This document shows, in pieces, positions 23,318 through 34,917 of a DNA stretch of 64,000 nt. Position 1 is the stretch's first letter, and each line of letters starts with the position of its first letter. The notes below the pieces were generated by a model. That model searched no databases. It saw only the letters and a list, made by a program, of their open reading frames with translations, and had not been told where the DNA came from. The position numbers were made by a program, and so were the translations under genes. The DNA lies in NCBI GenBank assembly GCA_027422505.1, contig JAPQWV010000671.1, forward strand, positions 186,001 to 250,000, written 5' to 3'. Source of the stretch: Craterostigma plantagineum. Taxonomy: Eukaryota; Streptophyta; Magnoliopsida; Lamiales; Linderniaceae.

Positions 23318-23389
23318 ATTATATATATGCATCCCCTATATTATCATTTGATATCTTTCACTTAATTACAGTTCTCTTCTCCAGTCAAA

Positions 23390-25958
23390 ATGTCTCCCTC
23401 CAATCTATTCCTCTGTTTCTCGTGCTTCTTCGTCTTCTGCTTATTCCTCCTCACATCAGGTAATAAATAGTATTTACTCTCCTCTCACTCGATTGTTCTT
23501 ACCTTTTTCTTATTCATCGTTCAATTAAAACTTCCACGGTATTCCGTAGATGCCTCCTCCGTCAACCGCCGTGAGAAGCTGAACGGCGGCGGCGATCGAA
23601 TAGCTCCGACGAAGCTATTTGTATTTGGAGATTCGTACGTCGACACAGGGAACATAAGGAAATCGTTAGGCAACTCTTGGAAAGAACCGTACGGCTCTAC
23701 TTTCCCCGGAAAACCGGCCGGCCGGTTTTCGGACGGCCGAGTTCTCACCGACTACTTCGGTAATTAAATTTTTCTTTCCCGGATTTTACCGTAATTAATT
23801 AATTATTCTAAATGACGTTATGGGGGTAACAATAATAATGTATTGATGGCTATTGGCTCGTTTAGTTGCCTCATCATTAAGGCAACTTTTATTCTTTTGC
23901 CTTCTCTTTTGATGTTTTTGAGTTCGTATCTTTAATTGGAGTGGTAGTCTGCACATGCAGATGCACTATGTAAGAAAGATGTGCGTTGCTTTTCTTTCTT
24001 CCTTTCTCTCTTTCCATGCATATGTTCTCCCACCAAGTACCTCTCTGTATATACTTTTCTTACAGAATATTTTAATGTTAGAAGAGTGATTGAGTTCTAT
24101 AAGCTCTATCATCTTTTGGTCAGTGTCACTTCCTCTAAAAAAGCCACGATTTTTATTTTTCACATCACATGTCCTTTTCATTATTAAGTATATTGTTCAA
24201 TCGAATTCATTTACTCTGGAGGATTCCATGTTTTCCCTTAGAAATATCTACGATTCTTTAATTTATTTCGGATTTCGTCATGCCTTATCTTAAATAGTTC
24301 GCCACAAAAAAATAAAGATCTTGAAGTATGCATCCTTTATTTTCCCAAAGCCATTTCAAACACGTCGTCGTCCCTCATTTATTTCGGGTCGAACGAGTCA
24401 TAAATATATACAAAATAATATTCAAATGTATTTTCCTACTACATATTATCCGTTCCATTACATGCATTGTAGTAATTCATTATATATTATTATTCTTGTT
24501 GATGTGGGTGTAACGTATTAATCAATTAATTAATTACAGCAAGATCAATGGGACTAAAATCTCCAATAGCGTACGAATGGAGGGAATTGGCAGGGAAGAA
24601 AAAGATAGCAAATGGTCTCAACTTTGCTTACGGAGGGAGCGGTGTGTTCGACACTTTGGGGTTCATTTTGCCCAATATGAGCACACAAATAGGTTTCTTG
24701 GAGAACCTCGTTAGCAAAGACGACTACGGTAATAATAATGATAATCATTATTACTACACCACAAGAGATGTGCAGTCATCTGTGGTCCTCGTTTGCCTTG
24801 CTGGGAATGATTATGGTGCTTATCTCTCCAGAACTGGCTCCATTCAGGTAATAAATAATCACTCTTCAATTGTTATTCAATAATAAGAATAACTAAAAAT
24901 CGTTGGGTCGGTAGCAGTTAGGGCAATTAAAGAGTGAGATTTAATTACGCAGCGGGTGAGGTATTGGGATTCAGAAGTTTAGGCAAAAAAAGACATCATT
25001 TAGGTTTTCATCGTTGGATTCTGACATATTCTTGGTGGGAAGTTAGTAGATAGCTAGATAGATATAAATTACAATGAATGCTGCTTACTATGTCTTTTTC
25101 TTTAAATGATTTATTCGTGATAATAAAATGCCGACTGATTTGACCCTAATCATGGGAAAACGCCAAAGCTGCTTTGCTCGTGCATGCTCAAGAAATTGAA
25201 AATCTTGCCCATAATACCTTTACCTAATTAGCTGATAAGCTGCTCTGATTTCGCGCTGCAATGTGCAATACATATCCTGAGTAAAGAAATTATAAGATGA
25301 TGATCCATTATATTATTCTTGTTTATTTATTTATTACTACACGATAGGGTTTGGAGAAATTCATCCCTAAAGTGATTAACCAGCTATCCCTCGACCTGAA
25401 AAAGATCCACGAACTTGGTTCGAAGAAGATAGTCGTCACTTCCCTTCAGCCGTTGGGGTGCTTGCCTAGGATGACAGAGACAACCTCGTACCAACAGTGC
25501 AACGCAACCCAAAACTCGCTCGTCAACTACCACAACCTTCTCCTTCAGCAAGCCATCGCAAAGCTGAACAACGAAACAGAAAGCTCTTCCTTTTTTATCC
25601 TCGACCTCTACACATCCTTCACTGAAGTGTTGCAGCAAAATGGCAACAGTCAAGGTACGAGGTTACTCAAGTATCACTTCCCTTCGTAGTAGATTCTTTT
25701 TTTTGTTTTGTGTTGAATTGAAACTCGTGAATCTCAGGGAATTTGAGGTTTGAGGCTCCTTTGAAGCCTTGCTGCGTGGGCAAAAATGGATATTATTGCG
25801 GCGGCGTTGACGATAGTAGTGGGAACAAAATGTACGATTTGTGCGGCGACCCTACGGCGTATTTCTTCTGGGATTCCTCGCATCCAACCGAGGCGGGCTG
25901 GCGATCGGTTTACATGAATTTACGGCCCACCCTCGAACAATTCCTAAAATCCGACTAA
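23390..25958 (+). CDS. GDSL esterase/lipase
   Basis: Secreted SGNH-fold hydrolase. Exons: 23390-23459, 23550-23759, 24540-24847, 25348-25654 and 25738-25958, giving 371 residues in frame. The first exon is a signal peptide rich in Phe/Leu/Cys. Block I is LFVFGDSYVDTGN with nucleophile Ser52. The oxyanion-hole Gly is in NFAYGGSGVFD and the Asn in LAGNDYGAYL. Block V is FFWDSSHPTEAGW with catalytic Asp344 and His347. Plant GDSL enzymes act on cutin, lipids or acyl esters; the substrate here is unknown. Best remembered relatives are Arabidopsis At5g03600/At5g03610. All splice sites are GT-AG and the gene looks intact. Confidence 0.94.
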
Positions 25959-26365
25959 GGAATAATAATAACTTTATTGGTCTAATAGCATTTGGTTATT
26001 TGCTATTTTCGTTGTGGGTAATTACTAAACTAGCTTCTTGCCAAAAGGTTCGGCCTTAAAGAACATTGTCGTTGTTCTTAAATTACAGATTCCCCATTTA
26101 TGGGCCGTTGATATACTATATGATATGGGCCACTAAGGCCCAATAATGAAAGCCCATGATTCGATTATGAATTTTGTACGTACGTTAAGAAACCCTGCAC
26201 CCCGTTTGTTGGGGGTATTAAGAGAGATTAGAGGGGTTAACATTAGTTAAAGATATGTTTGGTTGGAAGCTTATTTAAAGAGAGATTTAATTATTACCCT
26301 ATTAATTACCTTCACTAAGGTATTAAATAAATTAGCCTCCCATCCTACCTTTATTTTAATATTTA

Positions 26366-26630
26366 CTACCTCTGTCCCACTTATTTCTTCCCATTTTCTA
26401 TTTCGGGCGTCCCACATAATTCTTTCCATTTCTATTTTTGGTAAAAAATTATTCAAATAATTAAACTAATTACACCATTTATATTAAAAAAAGACTTCTC
26501 AATTTGCGTGCCACTAATAAGTTTTCTCTCTCAAACCTTAAAAGTGTACTATAATATTCAAATATGTAGTTACTTAATCTCCGTGCCCACTAATTTTTGG
26601 AAAGATTTAAATGGGAATGAGGAAGTATCT
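26366..26630. mobile_element. degenerate Stowaway-like MITE
   Basis: The left end reads TACCTCTGTCCCACTTATTT and the right end, reverse-complemented, TACTTCCTCATTCCCATTTA, both close to the Stowaway end TACTCCCTCCGTCCC. Inner segments GTCCCACATAATTCTTTCC and GTGCCCACTAATTTTTGG are also partly complementary. It is heavily decayed, so boundaries are approximate. Confidence 0.5.
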
Positions 26631-27274
26631 CCTTGTTTACCCTTTTCATGAAACAGATCTCCCAAACCTAATTTTTTTCCTTCTATGATTTTATCTTGAT
26701 CGACCAAACTATTCACTCATACACCACGACATCCTGCAATCTTCATCGTTTATTTTTTTTCTTTTATTCATTTTATCTTAATCCCATTTTGTCAGAATTT
26801 TATAGATAAGAAACTCGAAGCATGCCATTTCCGTGTAAACAGGAAATCAAGAACCAATAAACAATTGATGTGAGCATATAAATCTGAAAGGCAAATATAG
26901 TACTGATATGCAATCGATCGATTAATATACATATTAAACATGTTTACTCAATGGAAGCCCACGTACTGATATCTTTGTATAGATAAGAACGACCAAAAAA
27001 TTGATGAGATGAGGACGAACTCAGCAGATGGAGTGCAAACAGTGTGCAGACGAAAAAAAAAAAAAAAAGACCTACTTTATAGTTTAAATTCAAACTAAGG
27101 GTAAAATCGTAATGAATTTCAATTAAAACTAATTAAACCTAATACCATCTAAATTTACTACCAAACACATCCGAAATTATTATTTAAACCCGTCAATCAT
27201 ACAGCTCAAATAACCCATAACATTATTATTTAAACCCGACTAAAACTAATATCGTCTAAGCCATCCGCCCAACC

Positions 27275-28050
27275 AAACGGGCTTGGGTTGTCGATGGAGC
27301 GGGGATCCGCCCCGAACGGAGCGGGGACGGGGGGAAATTTTCCCCTGGGGATATACCCGCTCCGGTTGTTCAATTAATATCCTGCTAATTTTATCACACT
27401 TATTCATTTCGGGCGTCCCAATAATTTTATTACATTTCCTTATGTAGCAAAAAACTATCACAAATAATCAATATAATAATATTAAATGTTCTTAAAAGAC
27501 GTGTTAAAATATACACTTTTTACCTTTTCATTGTACTATACTTCCTCCGTCCCAGCAACTTTATCACATAAGTTGCTGGGCACGCCAATTAAGGTGGCAT
27601 TATTATAATAATATAGCACAATGAAAAGGTACAAACGTATATTTTAACACGTCTTTTTAGAATATTTAATATTATTATATTGATTTGTGATAGTTTTTTG
27701 CTAAATAAGGAAATGTGATAAAATTATTGGGACGTCCGAAATGGAAAAGTGTGATAAAATTAGCGGGACGGATGGAGTATTATTATAATAATGTCATCTT
27801 AATTTGCGTGTCCAGCAACTTACGTGATAAAGCTGCTGGGACGGAGGGAGTATAAGATAAATAATATTAAAATTAAAATAATATAAACATAATTAAAATA
27901 TATATAAATAATATTAAATTATAGTTTAAAATAATATCAAATTAATATAAATTAATTTTTTTAAAAAAAATAGGACGGGGCAGGGCATCCTCGTGGGGAC
28001 GGGAACGGGGATTAGATCCCCGCCCCGAACCCGCCCCGTTGACAACCATA
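27275..28050. mobile_element. GC-ended element carrying nested Stowaway-like MITEs
   Basis: The left end GGGTTGTCGATGGAGCGGGG and the reverse complement of the right end, GGTTGTCAACGGGGCGGG, form imperfect inverted termini with CCCCGCCCC-rich subterminal blocks on both sides. Such ends are common in plant non-autonomous hAT elements. I find no clear 8-bp target duplication, so superfamily is tentative. The interior is replaced or invaded by the interleaved inverted repeats at 27370-27851. Confidence 0.55.
27370..27851. repeat. interleaved inverted repeats of Stowaway-like MITEs (X-Y-X'-Y')
   Basis: Segment X (about 27370-27540) is repeated inverted as X' (27612-27780). Segment Y (about 27541-27611, starting CTTCCTCCGTCCCAGCAAC) is repeated inverted as Y' (27781-27851, ending GCTGGGACGGAGGGAGTA). 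TCCGTCCC/GGGACGGA ends and flanking TA identify Stowaway-like (Tc1/mariner) MITEs. The order X-Y-X'-Y' means two hairpins overlap rather than nest. Confidence 0.7.
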
Positions 28051-28770
28051 TGCACATTGTTGATTAGCATAATAATGCCTTGGTATTAATTTCAACACAT
28101 TCTAAAAATTCTCGACTTTCATTGTCTATTTGAACTTGAAAGGTATACACAGACTGTGAAGATTAGCGTCGCCTGGAAATTGGGTGGACGATGATGAATG
28201 GGGCTCAAAGTGACCAGTCTATCTGTGGTTATTTTCACGAAAAAAAGTGAGGAGACATCAACCACTAATGAAATAAAACCAACGCCACACACGTAACAGT
28301 AGATTCCTTATTATAGGACGATTCATAATAACTCCTAATCAGTGACGCATTTGTTTTCATGGCCTTTACATCTTCCTCGTACACTGCCATATAATGTGCA
28401 AATATCTCTTGGCATAAAATCATTGCCAGTAGGGTCATTAGCCTTTGATTTTTTATTTTTTTATTCGCATGCATATTTTATGCATGTGTTAAAAATAAAT
28501 ACTCCTCAATTAAACTCAAAAACGAATCCTCTACGCTAGAATACCACATGGACGCATATGCAGTGTCTTCTTACATGTGCCGTCTGACATTAAGTAAATA
28601 CTACAATATAAATAAAAATTAAACTCGATCTCAACATGTGGCTTTTTTTTTTATTAAATTTATTCATGTCGACGTATGTGAGAGATATTCGTATTAAAAT
28701 AAACAGAAAGAAAAAAGAGGCAAATCTGGCAAACGTTGGCAAAGCTCTGCCTATTTATGCCGAACACTAA

Positions 28771-29144
28771 GGGGTCGTTTGATATCGGTGTTAAGGGATT
28801 ACATGGGTATAAGTTATTTGTGTATAGCTATACAAGGATTTTGTTGATGTTGTGTTTTAACATGTTTGATACGTGTGTATTAATTATTTGTGTAATGATA
28901 TAAATTGTGTTTGATAGATGTGTTTGAGATGTGTATAGGTGTGTATGGATTAGTGATACACACCCCATAACCACCTTAAAGGTGGGTATGGTTATACAAG
29001 GCCTATAACAAAAAATCTTGTAATAGACGTGTATAGCCATACAAGACATGTATGGTTATACACATATATCAAACACGATACAACTTACTCATACACATCC
29101 CATACACTCTCATACACATCCATACACACTTATCAAACAAGCCA
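28771..29144. mobile_element. Tourist-like MITE
   Basis: The left end GGGGTCGTTTGATATCGG pairs with the right end reverse complement, GGCTTGTTTGATAAGTG. A TAA lies at each junction, as expected for the 3-bp PIF/Harbinger duplication. The interior is built of inverted variants of GTGTATGGTTATACA. No coding capacity. Confidence 0.65.
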
Positions 29145-29394
29145 TAAGTAGTTAAGCTAAAGTTATCAAAGATAAAGTAAGAACACAAAAGAGAAAACAT
29201 ATAATTTTGAATAGAATAGAATAGCATAGCATAGCATATGTGGCTATGTACCAGTACCTATCGTATAATCTAGGTAGAGATAGAGAACAATCTTTAAATA
29301 AATGATGATTACGACTACAAATAGTCGCCGAACATAATATTATTTTATGATGAGAGAACACGGGTTTAGTGGGTTCGCCATTAAAGCATATTAG

Positions 29395-29687
29395 CACGTG
29401 AACGTATGTCTTGAGGCCTACATGAACGAATGGATAAAGGCGACTATTTGACCTCGTTGAACGTATGTCTTTTATCTGATACCATTTTGTTGTTTTGTTT
29501 ATTTTTTTTTTTATATATATATGTGAGGACGAAAGATTTCTTTTCAAAACTAAGGAACAAACTCTTTTTCTTGTAATACATGCACTCACGTGCTTCTCTT
29601 TTCCTTTATCTCTCACCACTCACATTAGCTCACACTTCCACATGACATATGTGCTTTCTCTCCCACACTCACATGGCACGATGTGCC
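29395..29687 (-). mobile_element. retroelement LTR end plus primer site, with chaperone-like shard
   Basis: On the minus strand, past the break in copia element 1, the sequence ends in AACAACAAAATGGTATCAGA, that is an LTR end and a tRNA-Met primer-binding site (29484-29500). The LTR part (about 29497-29687) contains a 38-bp block also found at 37032-37069. Just inside, at about 29413-29450 and on the plus strand, are CTTGAGGCCTACATGAACGA and ATGGATAAAGGCGAC. These match the BiP-like part of the ORFs at 33942-36663 but in permuted order. So this is a third, scrambled remnant of the same element family. Confidence 0.6.
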
Positions 29688-32600
29688 TTCTCTCATGATG
29701 AACTGGATTTTTCGCCAACTCTATTGCTGACTTATTATCCACTCGAATTTCGGTTGGCTCGACTTGTTGAAGATTCAACTCGAGCAATAAATTCCTCAGC
29801 CAAATTGCGTGACATACACACCACGATGCTGCCACATATTCTGCTTCGCAGGTTGATAAAGTCACGATCGGTTGCTTTTTCGATAACCAAGTGAATGCCG
29901 TATTTCCGAGATAAAATACGTAGCCGCCAGTGCTTTTTCGATCATCGATATCTCCGGACCAATCGCTGTCAGAATATCCGACTAATTTGCAGTCGCTCGC
30001 CTTTGGATAAAATAGTCCGAGCGATTGTGTTCCCCGGATGTATCGTAAAATCCTCTTTATCGCTTTTAGATGTGACTGCCTCGGATCTTCCATATAACGG
30101 CTAACAACTCCAACGCTATAAGCGATATCGGGTCTCGTGCAAGTCAAGTATCGCAGACTGCCCACGAGACTTCGATAATCAGTCGAATTTACTCCTTGTC
30201 CTCCCTCAAACTTGGACAGTTTTGTTCCAAGTTCCATCGGTGTTGCTACCGGGTTGCTTTCCTCCATTTTATTTTTCTTTAATATAGCCTTCGCATACGC
30301 TTCTTGCGACACAAAAGTTCCCGTGCTTCTTTGCTCGACTTCGAGACCGAGAAAATATTTCATCAGTCCCAAGTCCGTCATCTCGAATTCCTTCGTCATC
30401 ACAGTCTTGAAGTCGTTGACTATCTTCTCGCTGCTCCCCATGAAAATGAGATCATCGACATAAAGGGCGACGATGATCATTTCCTTTCCTTCTCGTTTAA
30501 CGTAGAGAGCGTGCTCGAACGGACATTGTTCGAACTTATTCTTTTTGAAATATCCGTCGATTCGGGTGTTCCATGCTCGAGGCGCTTGCTTTAGCCCGTA
30601 AAGCGCCTTTTTTAATTTCAGCACTTTACCTTCTTCTCCCGGTTTTGAATATCCCGAGGGCTGCTCCACGTAGACTTCTTCCTCGAGTTCCCCGTTCAGA
30701 AAAGCGGACTTCACGTCCATCTGGTAGATTGGCCAGTTGAGTTGTGCAGCTTGAGCCAGGAGCAAACGGATTGTCTCCATTCTTGCAACGGGAGCGAAAA
30801 CTTCGTCGTAATCTATTCCCGCTTGTTGTCGATAGCCCTTTGCCACCAATCTCGCCTTGTAACGCTCAATTTTTCCTTGAGCATTCATCTTCTTTTTATA
30901 AACCCATTTGACTCCAATGGGTTTATGCCCGTTTGGCAACTCCACAAGTTTCCATGTGTCGTTCTTTTCGATCGCCTTTATTTCCTCGTCCATCGCCATT
31001 TTCCATCTCTTGTCTCTTATGGCTTCTTCGAAACTAATTTGTTCCGAGTCGGCCAATAAGCAGACTAGGTGAACCTGTTCGGTTGATCTGTACAGGTCCT
31101 GCATGCTTCGCATCTTCGGTTGTCTCGGTTCGTCCTCCTCGTCATTTTCTTGAGACGAAATCGGAACAGGTATTGGTGCAACGATCAGTGGTTCTTCAGG
31201 CGTTGTGTTTTCTTCAACGTTCCAGCCCCACGAACTTTCTTCATCAACCCGAACATCGCGACTTACTATCACCTTTTTATTTTCAGGGTCATAGAGCCGG
31301 TACGCCTTCGTCTTCTCATCATACCCAATAAACACGAGCTTTTTGCTTTTATCGTCGAGCTTGGTTCTTCTTTGATCGGGCACATGTGCATACGCCACGC
31401 TTCCAAATATTTTGAAGTGCGCCACCGTCGGTTTTCGGCCGGTCCATGCTTCCTGTGGTGTTTGATTTTTGAGGCTGTGATGTGGACACCGGTTCTGAAT
31501 ATATATGGCACATCGTACCGCTTCGGCCCAGAATTCCTTTGGCATGTCTTTGCTCTTTATCATTGATCGAACCATGTCGAGGATGGTTCGATTCTTCCTT
31601 TCAGCTACGCCGTTCTGTTGTGGTGAATAGGGTGCGGTGAGGAACCTCCTGACGCCTTGCTCCTCGCAAAAAGTTACAAAAACGCCTGAAGTATATTCTC
31701 CACCTCTGTCTGAGCGGAGCGCCTTGATGTTTGAGCCCGTCGCCTTCTCGACCATAGTTTTGAATTTTTTAAATGTCTCGAGCGCTTCTGATTTTTCCTT
31801 TAGAAAGTACACCCACGTCTTTCTTGAGTAGTCGTCGATGAAAGTAATAAAGTATCTCCTTCCACCGAATGATTCTGGTGTGATCGGCCCGCATATGTCT
31901 GTATGTATGAGCTCGAGCGGTTTGCGCGCTCGATATTCTGCATGCTTCTGAAACGTCGTCCTCGTATGTTTTCCGATTACGCAGCTTTCGCAAAGTTTCT
32001 TCTCACCCTCGATCACCGGCATTCCGTGCACCATGCCTCGTTTGGAGAGCTCCTTTAGGCCTCCGTAGTGTAAATGTCCGAAGCGCATATGCCACAAGTG
32101 GTATTTGTCCTCTACGTCAACTTGCAAGCATCGCTCTTGAATCGCCTTCAGGTTGAGTTTGAACATTCTGTTCCTTTCCATCTCGACCCGAGCGATCATT
32201 CTTCCGTCTTTGTTTCTTAGTTGCAATGAGCGGTCCTTCATGAACACCGAACATCCTTTTTCAAGCAACTGCCCCATGCTTAAGATGTTCGTCTTCAAGT
32301 CGGGTACGAAGTAGACGTCCTCGACCGATCCTTGTCTGCCGTCGTTTTGAGAGAAGCATATTTTCCCTCGGCCTTTGACTTCAATTTTCGATGCGTCTCC
32401 AAAGGACACATGGCCATCCTCGATCTTCTTTAGATCCGTAAAGAGATGTTTGTATCCGCTCATATGATTGCTTGCACCGGTATCAAGATACCACACCATG
32501 TCGCTGCCGGGACTCGTATCCTCGAGCGCCATTAAAAGAACGCCTTCGTCTTTTGGATCCTCTTGTGCGACTAGGTTCGCATTTTCTTCCACCTTTTTGT

Positions 32601-33492
32601 CGGCCCAACAGTCTTTTGCGAAGTGCCCGAACTTGCCGCAATTGTAGCACTCAACGCTCGGTCGATTTGAGCGACCGCCTCGCCATTGAGCTCGACCTCG
32701 TCCTCTCCAATTTTGATTGCTCGTTTGCCGTTGTTCCGGATTGTATCCTCGTCCTCGGCCTGAATTTTGACCGAAACCTCGTCCTCGTTGACCTCGTCCT
32801 CGACCTCGGCCATGATACGTATATAGCGCTTTGTCATCTTTCAACGATAACTTCGTCTGTAGAGCCTCGTCCAACGATTCTTGCTTCTTCTTTTTCTTCC
32901 GTTGCTCGTGAGCTTCGAGCGAACCGGAGAGTTCGTCGACCGTCATTTCTTCGAGATTTTTGGATTCTTCAATAGCGCATACCACGTTCTCGTACTCGTC
33001 CGTCAGAGAGCGAAGAATTTTCTCGACGACGCGGGATTCCGCTAGTGCCTCGCCATTTCTTTTCAACTGGTTTGAGATGGTTTGTACTCTCGTTATATAA
33101 TCGGACACGCCTTCGCCGTTCTTCATTCTCGTCATTTCGAATTCACCACGAAGAGTTTGCAGCCGTACTTGTTTTACTCGGTCGGCGCCTTTGTACGCTA
33201 TCTCCAGTTTTTCCCATGCTTCCTTCGCTTTCTTTACGTCATTGATTTTTTCGAAGTCGGCATCGTCTAGGCCGTTGTATATGATGCTGAGCGCAGCGCT
33301 ATTTAATTGTCGAGAATCTTCCAACGCCTTCAGCTGGGCCGGCGTGTACTCGTCGTCTTTTTCGGGTTCGGTATACCCATCTTTAACGATATTCCATACG
33401 CCTTGTGAGCCGAGCAGTGCTTTCATCCGAATACTCCAATTATCATAATTGGAATTTGTGAGGCGTGGAACGGGCATATTACCGAACGACAT
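29620..33492 (-). mobile_element. Ty1/copia element 1 polyprotein, 3'-truncated
   Basis: One ORF of 1290 codons. Gag (UBN2-like) occupies about residues 10-200. A Gly/Arg-rich stretch and CCHC knuckle [14 protein letters not shown] follow at about 282-295, then aspartic protease with DTGASNHM (about 337). Integrase has [15 protein letters not shown] and NGVAERKN, the three catalytic acidic positions. Reverse transcriptase has the YVDD box, and RNase H has [12 protein letters not shown]. Protease before integrase before RT is the copia order. The last about 70 codons, the PPT and the 3' LTR are missing: near 29687 the frame runs from HHER into unrelated LTR sequence and stops. The 5' side is complete, with primer site at 33494-33505 and an LTR at 33509-33907. 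Confidence 0.93.
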
Positions 33493-33508
33493 GGCTCTGA
33501 TACCAATT

Positions 33509-33907
33509 TGTTGTTTTATAAGTACAAGAATGGAAGTACGTGAGTGAATTTAAATTCTTGAATTAAGGTTTTGGGCGTATAACACGAGAGCTTGAATGGA
33601 TTTTGTTGTGTGCGTGAGTGAATTGCTAACGTGACACACTCACAAGGTTTTCTCTCTTTTTTACTTGCTTTCTTTCTATATTACATGCACATATATATAG
33701 TAATCTAAGGTGCACTTAGTCTAAGGATAAGATCATATGTGATCTTATCAAATCTCCTCAAACGACTAATATGATATTATCAAATCTCCTCAAACGACTA
33801 AACATGATTTGCAATTTCTTTCTTTTGACTTTGCTTCTTGGCTTCTTGGAGGCTTATGCATTTTATCTTTATTTTATTTTTTTAACTTGCTTTGAGCTTA
33901 TTCAACA
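33509..33907 (-). repeat. LTR shared by copia element 1 and the chaperone-bearing element
   Basis: Read on the minus strand it begins TGTTGAATAAGCTCAAAG and ends ATAAAACAACA (TG...CA, 399 bp). It is followed by the tRNA-Met primer site (TGGTATCAGAGC, 33494-33505) and copia element 1. It is preceded by a polypurine tract (TAAGGGAGGAATT, 33908-33920) that terminates the element at 33942-34874. A near-duplicate of ACGACTAA.ATGAT and CAAATCTCCTCAAACGACTA lies inside, at about 33750-33800. One LTR thus serves as 3' LTR of one element and 5' LTR of the next. Confidence 0.8.
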
Positions 33908-33941
33908 AATTCCTCCCTTAAGCTCAAAGCATTTGGATCTT

Positions 33942-34874
33942 TCATCGCTGTTTAAATTTGACCCGCTTTCGGCTGTCGAACGTCGCGGCTCGCCACTTGG
34001 CATCTTTAATTGCCTTCGTTATTATCTCCATATTTGTTGTCCAGCCGTACTCGCCAGTTACCAGATAGTTGGGTGAGTCCGAGACCGTATCGTATACGAC
34101 CATCTTTTCTTCCTCAATATTGTCGTCTAGCTTCTGCTCATCTTTTGTGGCGAAAACCAACGTCTTGTCGTTGCAGTCCTTTACCTGCATAACAACACAT
34201 TTTTCCATCGCATCAACCAAATGCAAAGACTCGTAGCACTTCTTCATCGAGTGTTCGAAATATAGAGAGCTATCTATAGCCTTTTCGCTTTCGTCGGTGC
34301 TGTAATAAATATATGCATGTTTTTCTTCCATCTTCGGAACGTAGCTCGTCAGGCTCGTCGGCTCGTTGCAAGAATCGGGCATATCGAACCCTTCGTACTC
34401 TTTCTCGTTGTTCACGAGCGCATCACCTTTTCTGAATTTATTTGCGACCTTCTCCAGGACCTTTACACGGTCTTTGTCGTGCCCAATATCCGCGGGCGTG
34501 TCGCTTGGATCCTTAGTTCCGGATCGCTTGGCCTTCCTTGGCATCTCCATGGTTTCCTTCGTTGGTACGTCAGTCGCCTCTTTGGTCACGAGGTCATCTA
34601 TCTTATTCACCTCCGGGATTTCTCTGCGATTTTCGCCGATATATTTTTTCTTCATATTTTGGTTATCGTCCATCAGCTTGGGGACCTCCTTGGTCGTCGT
34701 AGCGATCCGTTTGGGGGCCTCGTTGGTCGTTGTAGTGATATCGTCTTTCTCGTTCGTCTTCAATTTTCCGGCAAGCTTGTACTTCTCGTTGCTTCGATTT
34801 TTCAACTCGTTCATGTAGGCCTCAAGGCTGTCTCTCGCCTTTATCCATTCTTTTATTTCCTTGTCTGATACCAA
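33942..34874 (-). CDS. retroelement ORF with BiP-lid and HSP90 fragments (copy A)
   Basis: A 310-residue ORF just upstream of a polypurine tract and LTR. Residues about 5-80 (IKARDSLEAYMNELKNRSNE, KYKLAGKL, MDDNQN) resemble the C-terminal lid of plant BiP/HSP70 (ARNSLETYVYNMKNQ, KDKLADKL, LDDNQ). Residues about 172-290 (TSLTSYVPKMEEKHAYIYYS, ESLHLVDAMEKCV, LVFATKDEQKLDD, SPNYLVTGEYGWTTNMEIIT) resemble the HSP90 middle/C-terminal region (TSLKDYVTRM, IYYITGES, LVSATKEGLKLDD, LVTGEYGWTANMERIM). The link between them is Lys/Thr-rich. TTGGTATCAGA, a primer-site-like motif, stands at its 5' end, so gag appears deleted. Lacking HSP70 ATPase and HSP90 N domains, it cannot be a working chaperone. Chaperone similarity is from family knowledge, not a search. 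Confidence 0.75.
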   Translation of the reverse strand: MVSDKEIKEWIKARDSLEAYMNELKNRSNEKYKLAGKLKTNEKDDITTTTNEAPKRIATTTKEVPKLMDDNQNMKKKYIGENRREIPEVNKIDDLVTKEATDVPTKETMEMPRKAKRSGTKDPSDTPADIGHDKDRVKVLEKVANKFRKGDALVNNEKEYEGFDMPDSCNEPTSLTSYVPKMEEKHAYIYYSTDESEKAIDSSLYFEHSMKKCYESLHLVDAMEKCVVMQVKDCNDKTLVFATKDEQKLDDNIEEEKMVVYDTVSDSPNYLVTGEYGWTTNMEIITKAIKDAKWRAATFDSRKRVKFKQR

Positions 34875-34917
34875 GGAAATGCTTGTATCCGAAGACAGAA
34901 ATGCTTTTCAACAGAAA

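Larger units (their letters stand above)
21945..23389. other. intergenic region with a foldback element
   Basis: Besides the MITE at 22390-22750 and the GDSL promoter, I see AT-rich spacer. A GGGCC/GGCCC cluster lies at 22205-22265. Confidence 0.45.
25959..29151. other. MITE-rich intergenic region
   Basis: No host gene. It consists of several nested MITEs (listed separately) and AT-rich spacer. A short GGGCC/GGCCC cluster lies at 26100-26145, just after the GDSL gene. Confidence 0.6.

Noticed and set aside
27246..27461. 71-codon minus-strand ORF
   Set aside because: It lies over the GC-rich end of a transposable element.
29152..29619. 155-codon minus-strand ORF next to copia element 1
   Set aside because: It covers LTR and primer-site sequence and scrambled shards; no protein family is visible.
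34317..34868. Hydrophobic 183-codon plus-strand ORF looking like a membrane protein
   Set aside because: Antisense shadow of the Lys/Glu-rich chaperone-like ORF; Lys/Glu codons read as Phe/Leu on the other strand.
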